Made by a program: the position numbers and the translations under genes. Below the pieces are notes generated by a model. The model did not search any database. It was not told the DNA's origin and worked only from the letters and a program-made list of their open reading frames with translations. Positions 21,735 to 32,149 of a stretch of 64,000 nt of DNA are shown one piece after another. Every line of letters begins with the position of its first letter. Position 1 is the stretch's first letter. Source of the stretch: Kalaharituber pfeilii. Lineage: Eukaryota > Ascomycota > Pezizomycetes > Pezizales > Pezizaceae. Location: assembly GCA_015179045.1 (NCBI GenBank), contig WHUZ01000114.1, positions 1-64,000 on the forward strand, given 5' to 3'.

Positions 21735-22319
21735 TCAATCTGCCCCCACGCTCCCGCCTCTCCTTTGCCTCAGCGTCCTTGCCTCCTTCACAATCTCCCT
21801 CTCCACCCGCTCTCTGATAACCTTTTCCTTCTCCAGCTGCAGCTTTACCTTCCCCAGCTGCAGCTCCAACTCCATTCCACCCTTCTGCCTGTCAACCGTA
21901 ATCTGAGACAGGTGAGAGAGGTACATTTTGCCAAGATAAATGATTGCGAACGAAAGCAAAATGGGAAATATTTGCCAATATTTCCAGGCTGGCAGCCAAA
22001 ACCCTCCCCACTGCCCAGTACCGATGCTTGCGGTGGGTGGGGGCCCAGTTCCGGTCGCAGGAGGCCTAGGATTGGGGCAACTCAAGGAATTGCTGATGCT
22101 GCTGCTGTCTGCTGCTGCTACGGAGGCGGCAGCTGCGGCGGCAGCTGCGGCGGCTGCAGAGACGAGGAGGGGAGGGATCGCTGCTTCTTCAATCATTGTG
22201 ATGGTGGCCGGGGGCGCGGGGACGGTCTCGGTAACTGTTACTGTTTCCGTAACAGTCATGGTAGTTGTCACTGTCGTTGGTGGGCACGAACAGTGGGAAA
22301 CTGGGCTTGCCCTGTTCAT
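21735..22319 (-). CDS. hypothetical single-pass membrane protein, Thr/Ala-rich with coiled coil
   Basis: A 194-residue frame. Residues 1-45 are Ser/Thr-rich with (TVTET) repeats, followed by an alanine run of 12, a proline-rich linker, a hydrophobic helix IFPILLSFAIIYLGKMYL (about 115-132), then a charged Lys/Glu/Arg coiled-coil-like tail to the stop. The layout suggests a membrane-anchored protein with a Thr-rich outer part. I do not recognise the family. GCT/GCC repeats make the frame partly low-complexity. A separate frame just upstream (22582-22352) could be an alternative 5' exon, but my attempt to splice them gave a stop. Confidence 0.4.
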   Translation of the reverse strand: MNRASPVSHCSCPPTTVTTTMTVTETVTVTETVPAPPATITMIEEAAIPPLLVSAAAAAAAAAAASVAAADSSSISNSLSCPNPRPPATGTGPPPTASIGTGQWGGFWLPAWKYWQIFPILLSFAIIYLGKMYLSHLSQITVDRQKGGMELELQLGKVKLQLEKEKVIRERVEREIVKEARTLRQRRGGSVGAD

Positions 22320-22351
22320 CTTTTCGTAAGCAAGTCACATACAACTATGAA

Positions 22352-22582
22352 CTAGTAGACATACCTCATGAAGAGGGCGAAGCCGGTAAGGAGCAGAACT
22401 ACTATAGTGAATTTACTCATCTTAATCAATTTTTCTGGTGTTGGTGATTGTGACAGAGTGACCGGAGCGAGTGCTGAAGGAGGGTGTGAGGAGGGGTCAT
22501 GGGTTTCGTGGTCTGGTTTTGGTACCTTAACATCTTCCTGAAAGGGTAGGCGTGCTCGGATCCGTGCAATGGTAGCCATCAC
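22352..22582 (-). CDS. hypothetical small protein with C-terminal hydrophobic helix
   Basis: A 76-residue frame ending in the membrane-like segment FTIVVLLLTGFALFM. A GTATGT donor at 22364 lies just before the stop, so this may be a first exon. Joining it to the downstream frame through the only nearby AG gives an immediate stop, so the gene structure is unresolved. No recognised domain. Confidence 0.25.
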   Translation of the reverse strand: MMATIARIRARLPFQEDVKVPKPDHETHDPSSHPPSALAPVTLSQSPTPEKLIKMSKFTIVVLLLTGFALFMRYVY

Positions 22583-22724
22583 TACTGGATTTGGTGATTG
22601 TGGGCATGTATTGATGTCGACCTTTACAAGAGGGCAACTGATGGGTCCTTTTCCCCAGGCAGAGGTCGAACAAGGTCACGTAACCTTAAGTTGACAACGG
22701 AAAAGTCTATTCCATAGCGATGTC

Positions 22725-22794
22725 TTTTTTTTTTTTTTTTTTTTTTTCCCTTTCACGTGACCCCGCATGCAGCTGTTTGCCAAGGCAGGGCGTA
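22725..22794 (-). mobile_element. ultrashort LINE-B tail insertion (70 bp)
   Basis: T-run, CACGTGACCCCGC...GGCAGGGC, flanked by the duplication AGCGATGTC at 22716-22724 and 22795-22803. The 5' boundary again lies at the CCCTGCC position, with four extra bases. Confidence 0.85.
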
Positions 22795-23039
22795 AGCGAT
22801 GTCATAAACTCTCGTCCAGATGCCCAAAATTAAGGTATTATGTCACAACAAAGGTGGGGACTATAAATTATAACGTTATCTGCCAAGAGGCCGTGCTACC
22901 GAATTGGCTCTGCATGAAAATGAACTGGGATTAAATGTTTTATAAGTAACGACCGGAGTATTCTGGCGGTTTTTCGAGCTGAAATACGCTAGGAGGGGTG
23001 AACGAAGAGGGGATGTAAGCAAAAAACCCACAGCAGCCT

Positions 23040-23700
23040 GCGATTAGTTTTGTTTGTTGAGTTGCTAGGTTTCTATATAGTTGCTAATTATTTATCTCCA
23101 ACCAGAATCGAGGAAATCATTGAAGAGGACACCGAGAGGCCAGTGATACAGACTAGAAGTCTTCTACTACCTATTGTGTATGTCGATCAACCCCTGCCTC
23201 TGATGTGTTCTCTTCCATTTCGAAATGACATAAAAAAAAAAAAAAAAAAAAATCTTCCATTTCGATCGAATCCTCCTTAATCTACTGCCTGACATAAGAC
23301 CAGTGTCATTGACCCAAAAAGCTATTAATAAATCGAAGGCCTATGAAGGATTGAATATTGAGGATGCAGAACAATAAACAACGTTGCGCCAGTGTAGCTA
23401 AGCACAGTTACCATTTGCACGCCTTCCAGGGATGATGGAACTTGGAATTTCACATGAGGGTCTTGCATGTAGCGTACATGACTGGATTCGTCAGTTAGAT
23501 AGTTATTGAAATCAAATGAAAGATGGGATCACAACTCGCTTGCTGTCCTTGTGCATATGCATATTTTTTGTCCACACTCGCTCGCCACGCAGCTAACCAC
23601 GGGAGAGCTATTTAAGCATGACCTTCCAGCAATGATCCTACGTACTACGCCGGGTGTGATGGGCTTCAGGTTGAGACTCATGTTCAGATATAAAAGGCTG
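23040..23700. repeat. segmental repeat, copy 2 (inverted relative to 16.1-16.9 kb)
   Basis: Plus-strand 23050-23220 encodes SPTRIEEIIEEDTERPVIQT then YVDQPLPLM, matching the minus strand of 16570-16770. The following 23300-23700 matches the reverse complement of 16124-16500. A 29-bp retro-insertion (23224-23252) interrupts it. Conservation at protein level suggests an old coding exon, now decayed. Confidence 0.55.
23224..23252 (+). mobile_element. 29-bp LINE-A tail insertion
   Basis: Only AATGACAT (the last 8 nt of a family A tail, as in the 3518-3597 copy) plus A21, flanked by the perfect 13-bp duplication TCTTCCATTTCGA at 23211-23223 and 23253-23265. Copy 1 of the surrounding repeat (16.6 kb) lacks the insertion. 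Confidence 0.85.
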
Positions 23701-23843
23701 CCTTAGGCAACATTGGACTCGGCTTTCGTTCCTTTTTTCTTTTCTTCAGTATATGATGGCTTGTGGGATGGTGAGGTTGCAGGTATGAGAGGAGACTTGG
23801 AGGCTGTTGACAACAGGGCGAAGGTGCTGCTGCTTGTAGACTC

Positions 23844-24895
23844 CAGTGTTCCCAACCGGCCTGACGGCCCAGGCTGGTCCAGGCCATTCAGGCCGTTCAA
23901 GCGATGCAGGGGTAGTAGGGCTAGTTATGAGGCTATTCAGGGGCCGCCTTCAGGTTACTTGGACACGGATTTGATATAAACCTTTCTATATCCTCGGACA
24001 GCTATCTAGACTTTTTTTTTTATTGAGTAGCGCTTTTTGCAGGTATTCAGGTAAGTAACCTTTTTTTAGTATCGCTTGATGTATACTAACTTCTTTTATT
24101 AGTACTACATGAACCACCGGTACTGGAGGTGATTCCTTCAGTATTCTTTCTTCACTCTCCATAACGTTTTGATCTTGCATTAACAATTCCCTGCAGTCAA
24201 TCTCATGTCAAAATCGAGTCTTGTGGAATTTGGGTTACAAAAATCTGGTGCAAGGAAGTTGGATTTGACAGTATGGTGAAGCTGTGCATGATAATGGAAA
24301 ACGATACTGGCGGTGCAAAATCTGCAAGCAAAATCCTAAACATTGGAGAATGAGGTATACGTAGAACTTAGAGTACGTTCTGTGTAATGCTACTGTATAA
24401 CTTAACTCACACTGCAGCGTGAATGGCCTGAACCGGCCTGAAACATTCAGGCCGCCTGGACTGGCGCAGGCGGACCTCACAGCCAGCCTAGGTTTCTATG
24501 GCCGGCACTTTATTTTTTTTTTTTTATATATCATTACTCACATGCCGCCCTGTGCGCTATGGTGAGATTAGGTACATGAGAAACATAAGAACCAAGAGAA
24601 GTATGAAGGAAAATAACGGTTATGAACCTAACTGTCCAGCCAGTCCATCAATGCTATAGTCGGTCTCCTTCTCCATCTCCCCCCTTCGGGGGCCTAATGA
24701 GTGCGTCTCTTCCTCAGGGCCATTCCCTTCTCCACACCCGGCATCTCTCCCAAATATGCGTCGCCGTCTCCTCCTCTTCCCCGCACCACCTACAGTCCGG
24801 TCCGTCCGCCTTGCCTATTGTATATCGCCAACCTCGCAAGCCTTTGCCCCCTAACAGGCCGGCGAGTGTGCCCACCCGGCCCGTTGGGAACACTG
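23844..24895. mobile_element. hAT-like non-autonomous element inside the LINE-B RNase H
   Basis: A 1,052-bp element from CAGTGTTCCCAACCGGCC to GGCCCGTTGGGAACACTG, flanked by 8-bp duplications GTAGACTC (23836-23843) and GCAGACTC (24896-24903), one mismatch. Internal sequence is related to the 3.6-5.3 kb elements. It has GGCCTGG-type subterminal repeats, carries a family A tail near 24513-24590, and has an additional LINE-like segment at 24620-24880. No transposase. Confidence 0.85.
24513..24600 (-). mobile_element. LINE-A tail nested in the hAT-like element
   Basis: A T-run then the reverse complement of the family A hairpin with stem CTCAC/GTGAG, a covariant form of the usual CTCGC/GCGAG. 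Confidence 0.75.
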
Positions 24896-25212
24896 GCAGA
24901 CTCTCAGGCAGCCGTCAGTGCAGTCCAGAGAGCAGGGAGAACAGGCAGAGCAAGGACAGCAGACCTGGCGCGAGTGGTGGAGCTGATCGTAGAGAGGAGC
25001 TGAGGGACCCAAAGGCTGTGAAGCTCTCCTGGGTGAAGGCACACATCGGAATTGAGGGTAACGAAAGGGCAGATGGGAAGGCGAAAGGAGGAGCTGGGGC
25101 CCTGAAGTATAATGGTCAGGCTACAGAAGGTGGCCTACACGGGAGATAGTCAAAAGGAGAAAGGAGGAGAGAGAGCAAAGGGGCTTTGGCAGGGGGAAGT
25201 TTCTAAAATGGG

Positions 25213-25621
25213 TGTAACGGGATATTGTATAGCGAGCCGGGTAAATAGCTTCACGCTAAAAGGTGACCTCTGACAAGCATTTCGGGATGTCGGTACAATA
25301 TATACAGGTAAAAAGGATGCAACCTGAGTGCGTATTGCAGTCTCAAAAGTGTATATAAGTGGTGTTCATGGCTGTGTGTTCCCCGTTCCTTTTCTCTTTA
25401 CGCAATTGCGCAATACCCTTTGCGAAACAGGACTACCAATCATAGTCAGTAATCAAGATTGCTAATCTTAGCAGTTACTTACACCGTGCCAGGCAACCCA
25501 TTACTACCAGCCTACTTGTTGGTATTAGCTAGATATCTTAGTAGTAGTACTGAGGTGGTAATACCTCTAGATGACACTTTAGCGAGACATTTATATAGCA
25601 TGACAGGTTACTCCTGTAACA
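25213..25621 (-). repeat. candidate chromovirus LTR
   Basis: 409 bp beginning TGTAACGGG and ending CTCCTGTAACA, adjacent to the purine-rich tract at 25622-25640. I could not find a matching second LTR at the far end of the insertion, so the inner border is uncertain. Confidence 0.5.
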
Positions 25622-26099
25622 GTACTCCCCTTCTTAGAGCACATGTCCTGAGTACCTGTTAGCTATCACTCTTTTGAAAGCGTAAGTGTTCACAGTTTAA
25701 TATCCAGTGGGACTCTTACCTTGACTCTGGCAGAATAACTGCCGTAATCCTAGTCAAGGCAATATTTCCTAGTAATGTCCTGACTATTGTGTGCTTATAT
25801 TATATTAGTCTTGGTAAGGACAGTCTCGTAGGCTAACGAAGGTTTTTTGAGTAAGGACACTTGCCTTCCCATTAAAGACATACCTGCCACCAGAGGATTG
25901 GCTCGGTAAGTATCTCGACTCCTTGAATACTATCTTTATGGCAACTTGGCAGTACCCGAAGTAAGTGTTAGCTCCTCATATACTTATTGTTTGTGGACTG
26001 AGTCTATTATACCTTAGTTGATAGATACTCTGCCTGAGTATGTGTATATTGATGAGAGTGCATATTAGGCTCTTTTCCTCTTAGTACCTTGTAGTTTAG

Positions 26100-26340
26100 A
26101 CTCTGTCTAGTATTCTTTTTCTGGATACCATTCTTGGAATTCCTTAAAGGTATCTACTAGTGTGCCATCATCCATTGGGAGTTCGCTTTGGCATTCCCAC
26201 ATTGCTTCCTCAGGTACATATCCTTCCCACTGAACTAGGTACTCGAGTGTTTTCTTAGTACCATATGTAATAGAGGCTATGAAGTATTCTTCTTCACCTT
26301 CTATCTTCAGTGGTTCAGGCTATTCCAGGAGAGGGTTGAG
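26100..26340 (-). pseudogene. integrase C-terminal chromodomain
   Basis: The minus strand encodes EEYFIASITYG, then YLVQWEGYVPEEAMWECQ and a closing helix ending FQEWYPEKEY followed by a stop. The aromatic cage-type residues and the WEG motif define a chromodomain, which in chromoviruses directs integration to marked chromatin. It is part of the decayed Ty3 copy, with an in-frame stop near 26320. Confidence 0.75.
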
Positions 26341-27142
26341 TATGGAGGTCTTGAACGGTTTGAGTAAGGAAACATGTAAGACGGGGTGTATCTTCAAGTT
26401 GTAAGGAAATTTGGGCTTGAAGGCCCATTTGCCCACTGTCTTTTCGATGATAAAGGGTCCGATCAACTTAGCATCGAGTTTTTTGGAGGGTCTCTTGGTC
26501 GGAATGTTTTTGACATTTAGTATGACCTTGTCCTCTTCCTTAAAGTCAGGTTGTTTGATGTGATATTAATCATACCACTTGGCTGCTCATTCAATTGACT
26601 TGTTGGGTCCTTCTATATTCATTCCCATTCTCCAGTGAGTTCTCCTGAAGCAATATTAAGTGATTCTTCCTGTTTGATAATGTCAACCAGGGGGTGGAAG
26701 CCATAGTTTGTAAAAAATGGCGAAGTATTAGTGGAACCATATTATGTATTGTTGTATGTGAATTCAGCGAGAGGCAGTCATTGGTTCCAGTTGTCTTGGT
26801 GATATGTGATATAATTACGGAGGTATCCTTCGAGAGTTTGGTTAACTCGTTCAGTCTGGCCGTCGGTCTCTGGATGTGCCATGGTACTTATGTTTAAGTT
26901 AACCTTGAGTTTCTTCATAAGCTCCTGCCAGAAGTGGGAAGTAAACTTCAGGTCTCAGTTCGATATGATGGATTTCGGCAAGTGGTAGAGTCGCCATATT
27001 TCTCCAAGGAAGGTAGTGGCCAATTGTTTGGCAGATTATTTGGCTAAAGGTATGAAGTGAGCCATCTTTGTAAATCTGTTGACCACTATTCCTATCTGAG
27101 TGAAGTTATCTGAAGAGGGAAGTTCAGTAATGAAGTTCATGC

Positions 27143-28076
27143 TTAAGAAGGACCATGACTGGTATGGAATCTCATGAGGGTATAGTAGGCCATATTTCTC
27201 TGGCATTCTAAGTATGTGCCGATGTATTCCGTAATGTCATTGTATGCATTTGGCAAATAAAAGTTTCTGTTGATGAGTTCGGTTACTTTTTTCAATTCCA
27301 AGATGTCTGGCGAGAGGGTGATCATGTTTTGCTTGTAAGATTTCCTGTCTAAGGACTGTTAGTATTACGAATCAGTTGTTGTGCTGCACTAGGTCTTCAC
27401 AGACACTAAATCGTTTATTAACAAATTTGTTCTTTTATTGAATACGTTCCCTTAACTGAGAGTACTACTTGTCTTTCTTCCCTTCTTCAATTAGTTTCAT
27501 CCTCCATTCGTCAGTTAGTGTCACCACTTTAATAGCATTGAGTCTTCTTATCATCAAAATCTCTTCCTCTTCCTAGGTTCCTTCTTCCTAAAACTTAATA
27601 TTTTGTTGGTCTCGCTGTCCACTCCCCTTCTTAAGAGCGTGGTCACCATATCAGAATAAGGCATCCACCTTCGCATTGGCCTTTTGTTTACAGTAGATGA
27701 TTTTGTAGTCGAATAGGATAAGCTTTTCTGCCCATCGCACTTGACAGTGAGACAGCTTTTTGATTATATTGAAGATTTAGAAGTTATCATGGTCAATATA
27801 GACTGTGATGCAGTACTTGGCACCTTCCCAATACTCACTCCAGATATCTGTCATACACTCGACCACTGTCAACATTTCTTTATCGAAGATGTTGTAGTTA
27901 ATTTTAGCCGGTATGAACTTTTGGGAATGGAATGCAACTGGGTGTAGTTTGCCGTTTTCTTGCTTCTGACTTAGGATCCCTCCAAGTGTGAAGTCACTTA
28001 CATCCGTCTCAAGTATTATTTCTCTGTCGGGATGGTAGTGAGCGAGAATCAGAGCGGTAGTGAATAGCGTTCGCAC
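27143..28076 (-). pseudogene. Ty3 RNase H and integrase zinc-binding fragments
   Basis: Minus-strand 27777-28076 encodes an RNase H region (ILETDVSDFTLGGILSQ, then LHPVAFHSQKFIPAKINY). 27143-27325 encodes part of the integrase zinc-binding domain (YIGTYLECQRN resembles the HHCC region). Stops and frameshifts separate them. The RT domain that should lie upstream is cut off at 28077. Confidence 0.7.
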
Positions 28077-28190
28077 TTGGTGTGAGTTGTGAGTCGGTTT
28101 TTCTGAGTGAGTCGGTTTTCGGGTCAGTTTTTCATACTGTAAAATGTACCTGACTCGGCTGCCGAGTGAGCCAGTATGAGTTGTATCCTC
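28063..28190. mobile_element. TIR element fragment (related to 46.16-46.70 kb)
   Basis: Begins GTTCGCACTTGGTGTGAG and continues with GAGTCGG-rich sequence nearly identical to 46165-46290. Only one end is present. It abuts the chromovirus RNase H. Confidence 0.55.
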
Positions 28191-28800
28191 TTGTATTTAG
28201 TTTCTACTAAGTAGAGTGGTTACCTGCTGTGCCGACCCGCTGAACTGCTGTACTGCTGTGAACCGCCTTACCGCTGCGAACTGCTGAACCGTCGCCTGCC
28301 GCCTCCTGCCTGCCTGCGCTCCGTAGATCGCCGTCATCCACGGGCACTAGACCACGACTGCCGTTACAATGGGGCAGGAGGGCGCTTACCAATTACACCT
28401 GGCTAAGGACTGGAAAGGGCGGTGGTATGTGGAGGAAGAAGATCCAGGGAGAGGAGGCACGGTACAGCTGTGGAGAGGATTGGAGCGCTGAGCATGTGAT
28501 GTTTGAGTGCAGGGAGTTGGAGAGGCCAAAGAGGAAGGACAAGGATGGGGCGCAATTCACCTGGAAGTGCTGGGAAGACTTGGAGGAGAAAGGGTGGAGG
28601 CAGGAGGGAGGAAAGGGCAACCTGGTTGAGGTATGGTTCGCCGACCTCGATCTGGACTAGCCGAAGGTCAGAGGGTACCCAATTGTGTACGTAGGATAGA
28701 TAGATAGTTGCTTCAACCTGACCCGGGTATATGGGTCCCTGCCATAGGCTGGTAGCCTATATGCGGGGTTACTTGACCCCCAAAAAAAAAATGAAAAAAA

Positions 28801-29240
28801 GAGGGGCTAAGACTAGGTAGAAGATAGGGAAGGCGGGCAACTCAGAACACCAACGATGTAGGAGGGAAGAGGAAAGGGGGCACACATCAGGGACAGTGGT
28901 GGGTTAGGGAAGGAGCGGTGGTTGGGGAGGGGGGAGGATGCAAGCTACGAGTAAGCCCCCGAGTGGGAAGGAGGATGCGCCTGGCTGCCGGGCGAGACTG
29001 TTGGAGTAGGCCGAACGCCGATTCAGAATTGCTTCAAAGCCAGCTGTCGGAGGATTGCTTGTCATGCTCTATGTTGCGTTAGATTTCAGTTTGAACCTTA
29101 GCCTATTTGCTGGCGTTATCTCGTGTGTATATAGTCTCATCAGGCGCAATCCAAGTGGTAGGGGGGGTCGGGTTGTCAAGGGCGCGGCGTCAGTGCTGCT
29201 TCGTCCGCGGCTGTGTAACGCGGTGAACTGCAACAGGGGG
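28801..29240 (+). mobile_element. LINE-like 3' fragment, second copy of the 20.4-20.9 kb unit
   Basis: Repeats the sequence at 20540-20930 (TAGGGAAGGCGGGCAACTCA; GTTGCGTTAGATTTCAGTTT) with small deletions. No open gene. Confidence 0.5.
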
Positions 29241-29359
29241 CTGATGTGGAGTTGCTTGTGGCAGTTCGTCCCACGCATAAGGCTCTTATCATATCATATG
29301 TTCGCAGCGCAGATCCGCTTACTTGCATGGTTGGGGACATCTTTAACCGGAGTGTGCGG

Positions 29360-29413
29360 CCCTGCCATGGCGAACAGCTACATGCGGAGTTACGTAAAAG
29401 AAAAAAAAACCCC
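29360..29413 (+). mobile_element. ultrashort LINE-B tail insertion (54 bp)
   Basis: Starts CCCTGCCATGG, ends ATGCGGAGTTACGTA plus A-rich tail, flanked by GAGTGTGCGG at 29350-29359 and 29414-29423. Confidence 0.9.
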
Positions 29414-29423
29414 GAGTGTGCGG

Positions 29424-30191
29424 ACATTTGGTTTGATGACTAAGCTTCCCTAATTGATGCATGCATCCCTTCATTTGTTCGGTCCAAGTTTGCATCGGTC
29501 ACACACAACAAGTGATCCTAAATTCCAGTGCGAACTTAATTTGATTGAAAGTTATTGATGTTCTGTTAAGTATTATTTGTGAGAAAATTGTTCTTTTTCA
29601 ATTGACAGTTTATGACATATTCTTTCTATAGCATTGTATTCTATTTCTACTAGTATGAAATGGTTTATGATTATTGTTTACATACAATTAATGCAAATAA
29701 TGAAGGGTTACCTTATATACTCGAGTACAACGGAATTTCATTCATGGAGTAGAGTACTCTACATAAAGGCAAGTACCAGACAAAGTTAGTATAGTGGGAT
29801 GGGGGAAGATATTGCATGCACTATTCTTTGTTTGGTTAAATCCTTTCATTTTTGGGTTAGACCAGCAAATACTTGATTATCTCTGGCAATTACTAAGCAT
29901 GGACATTCTCCTCCCAATCTTTAATCCCTAGAAACACCATCATAAAAAATTAAATAATTCAATATCGCTTCATACATAGTCATTGTACGCTAAACTTAGT
30001 CTCATAACCAGCACTAAATTATCATTCTATGAAGTAAAAGAAATTTTAGCTGTTTATTTTAATTGCGTTTCAAGGCGTTGAAGTTGGTGCATGATTCACT
30101 CCAGTTAAAGATGTCCCCAACCATAGTCAGCTGCCGCATAAGTGCATGCAGGTCTACCCCGGATCGCCAAAATCCGTCCCGTCCACTTATA
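29424..30191. other. AT-rich non-genic stretch
   Basis: No coding or repeat feature that I can support. Confidence 0.35.
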
Positions 30192-30621
30192 CAGTTTTCC
30201 CTTGCTATACCGGACCTCGCTGTACCGGAAACCTTGCTATACCGGATGCTCTCAGGTTGCTACATCCCGCTCCCATACAAAACCCTCTTGCTATACCGGA
30301 CGCACTAAGAATACCGGACCGGACAGGAATTGCCAGGCACTTACCCCCTGTCTCCATACAAATAATATTTGCTATACCGGATACACTAACACTGATACGT
30401 CCAATCTTGGCTACCCACATTGCATTCACTTTGCAGGTGCTTACTAAACTTAACATTACATAATCAAATTTAGGCTGTCGTTGTCGATCCACTTCCCAAT
30501 TTCATTTTTTTGCTGCCCATCCCTATTCTATTCTGCCAAGCATTTTATTCTATAACGGAACCTTGCTATACCGGACGAAAAGGGCCGGATTTTACAGATC
30601 CGGTATAGCAAGGGAAAACTG
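30192..30621. mobile_element. pogo/Fot1-like MITE (430 bp)
   Basis: Perfect 23-bp terminal inverted repeats (outer part CAGTTTTCCCTTGCTATACC) flanked by TA dinucleotides at 30190-30191 and 30622-30623. Several extra GCTATACCGGA copies lie inside as subterminal repeats. CAGT ends and TA duplication fit the pogo/Fot1 branch of Tc1/mariner. No transposase, so non-autonomous. Confidence 0.85.
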
Positions 30622-30623
30622 TA

Positions 30624-32045
30624 ATAAAATGCTTTGCAGATATTTAACAGGGGCTGGCTGCCAACGACATTTGGAAGTCTCCTATTTGGAATAGATCGAC
30701 GCCAGGATTCTGTCCAGAATCCCAATGGGAAACCCTGCCATATACGCTTGTAGCCTGGATGCGCGTTCCTTGACCAAAAAAGGAAAAGTGTAAAAAGGAA
30801 AAAGAAGTTTGACATCAGAGATGAGTATCACGTCGCAGCCTTGGTAAAGAATGCTTGAGTGCAACAAATGCCCCCAGTCCCATCTCTCGTATGGGATACT
30901 GCATACAGAGTAACGACTAGTGTTTCTCAGGCTGGACAATTAATTTCGTTTGGCGGTAATTGCGCTGAGTTACGCAAATGAGTAGAGAATAAGGGTATTG
31001 CGAGGCAAACTGTCATTCGTAAGGCTACCGTTAACTAGCCTTCCCTGTTGTATGCTACACGGTCGGCTCGGGAACATGTACTCATCATTAATCTGGTTGC
31101 AACGGTCATGATTTGATTGGCAGCTGTCTGCCACACTCCCTGACCCGAGACTATCCCTGACCCGTAAAACGTCTTGGGGATTAAGCTTGCCTGATACACT
31201 TACCCCAATATTGCCTAATCCCCAAGCCTTTTTACGAGTCAATTGAGATTCCCGGCAGCTAACCCTTGCGAAAATACAACTACAACGCAAGCACAAACGC
31301 TCAATTTTGAATCTGGAACATCCGAATTCTCCAATGTGCGCGTCTATCATAGTTCCCTATAACTTTTACATTATTTTATTGACTTTCTTTGTGATTTGTT
31401 CGTGATGGACTGAAAAATGGTGTGGCGCTCGGGATGTCTCGCGGATAAATTTTAGCGCCACGTGCAATTGCAGAGCAACGTACATAGCTCATGGTCAGAC
31501 CAAACAGTGATCTTATAACAACATGCAGTACCCCATGCATTGTATTTGCTTTAATTCGGTAAGTGTGTTCAATGGAGTGCCTCATTCACTCATCCTTTTA
31601 GAGCCAACTTAGAGTAAAGGCCGGTAAAGCTATGAAGTTTAAATATCTGCACTGATCTAATGTATATGAGTTTGTCACGATCCCGCTCCCTCACATCGCA
31701 ATCCGCTATCGTAATCTATCTCCCCGGTTTATGTTTTTTTTCTGCACAAAAAAAAACTGGAATATTCCCATTCCCAGCCGTTTTTGCTGTCTTGTGATAA
31801 TACCCAAGGCACGCGACTTCATCTTACCCTCATATCTCAATCCTCCAATACAACGAAGCATCTTAAGAGTTAGTATGTAATAAGCAGTCATGCCCCTTCA
31901 TGAGTGGAGTTTTTGCAAGTGTCTACTTTACCTTCCCTCTCTCATTGCTTTCATCTAATATATATAAGCATTTGTGGCTTTGGTGCTTTTTCTCTAGTTT
32001 CATAAAATTCCAGCTTCTCAATTCAAACACTTACGTTGCCAGTAG
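30624..32045. other. non-genic stretch with one imperfect inverted repeat
   Basis: Bases 31160-31187 (GACCCGTAAAACGTCTTGGG) and 31214-31245 are imperfect inverted copies, likely a small MITE. The rest shows no supportable feature. Bases 31970-32045 precede the gene starting at 32046 and could hold its promoter. Confidence 0.4.
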
Positions 32046-32149
32046 ATGATGGCGGATCCTTTATCGATTTTAACCAGCATTTTTGGTAGGTACACCTTTC
32101 AAACATGTTCATTTTCTATCTTCCTTTCAATTTATTTGTTCCATTACTT

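Larger units (their letters stand above)
25213..28368 (-). mobile_element. Ty3/gypsy chromovirus remnant inserted in LINE-B
   Basis: The insertion is bounded by TGTAACGG and the inverted CCGTTACA and flanked by the 5-bp duplication ATGGG (25208-25212, 28369-28373), typical of LTR-retrotransposon integration. Domains on the minus strand from high to low coordinates: RNase H, integrase zinc-binding region, integrase core and chromodomain. A candidate 3' LTR is 25213-25621, preceded by a purine-rich tract (AAGAAGGGGAGTACTG on the minus strand). The protease/RT part is missing, and the 28.06-28.2 kb end is replaced by a TIR-element fragment. Many stops: inactive. Confidence 0.8.
23745..28800 (+). 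mobile_element. LINE family B copy carrying two nested transposons
   Basis: The LINE pieces are 23745-23843, 24896-25212 and 28369-28800, and they read in series. The first ends in LLLVDS of RNase H. The second continues with QAAVSAVQRAGRTGRARTAD and the block SWVKAHIGIEGNERADG, then a basic tail ending in FLKW. The third resumes with GRRALTNYTWLRTGKG, a CCHC-like knuckle (C-G-E-D...H-V-M-F-E-C) and the family B 3' tail CCCTGCCATAGG...GCGGGGTTAC plus poly(A) at about 28735-28800. Gaps are filled by a hAT-like element and a Ty3 chromovirus. The copy is 5'-truncated within RNase H. Confidence 0.85.

Noticed and set aside
22320..22364. A 45-nt intron joining the 22.5-kb and 22.3-kb frames
   Set aside because: Joining through the only available AG gives an immediate stop codon.
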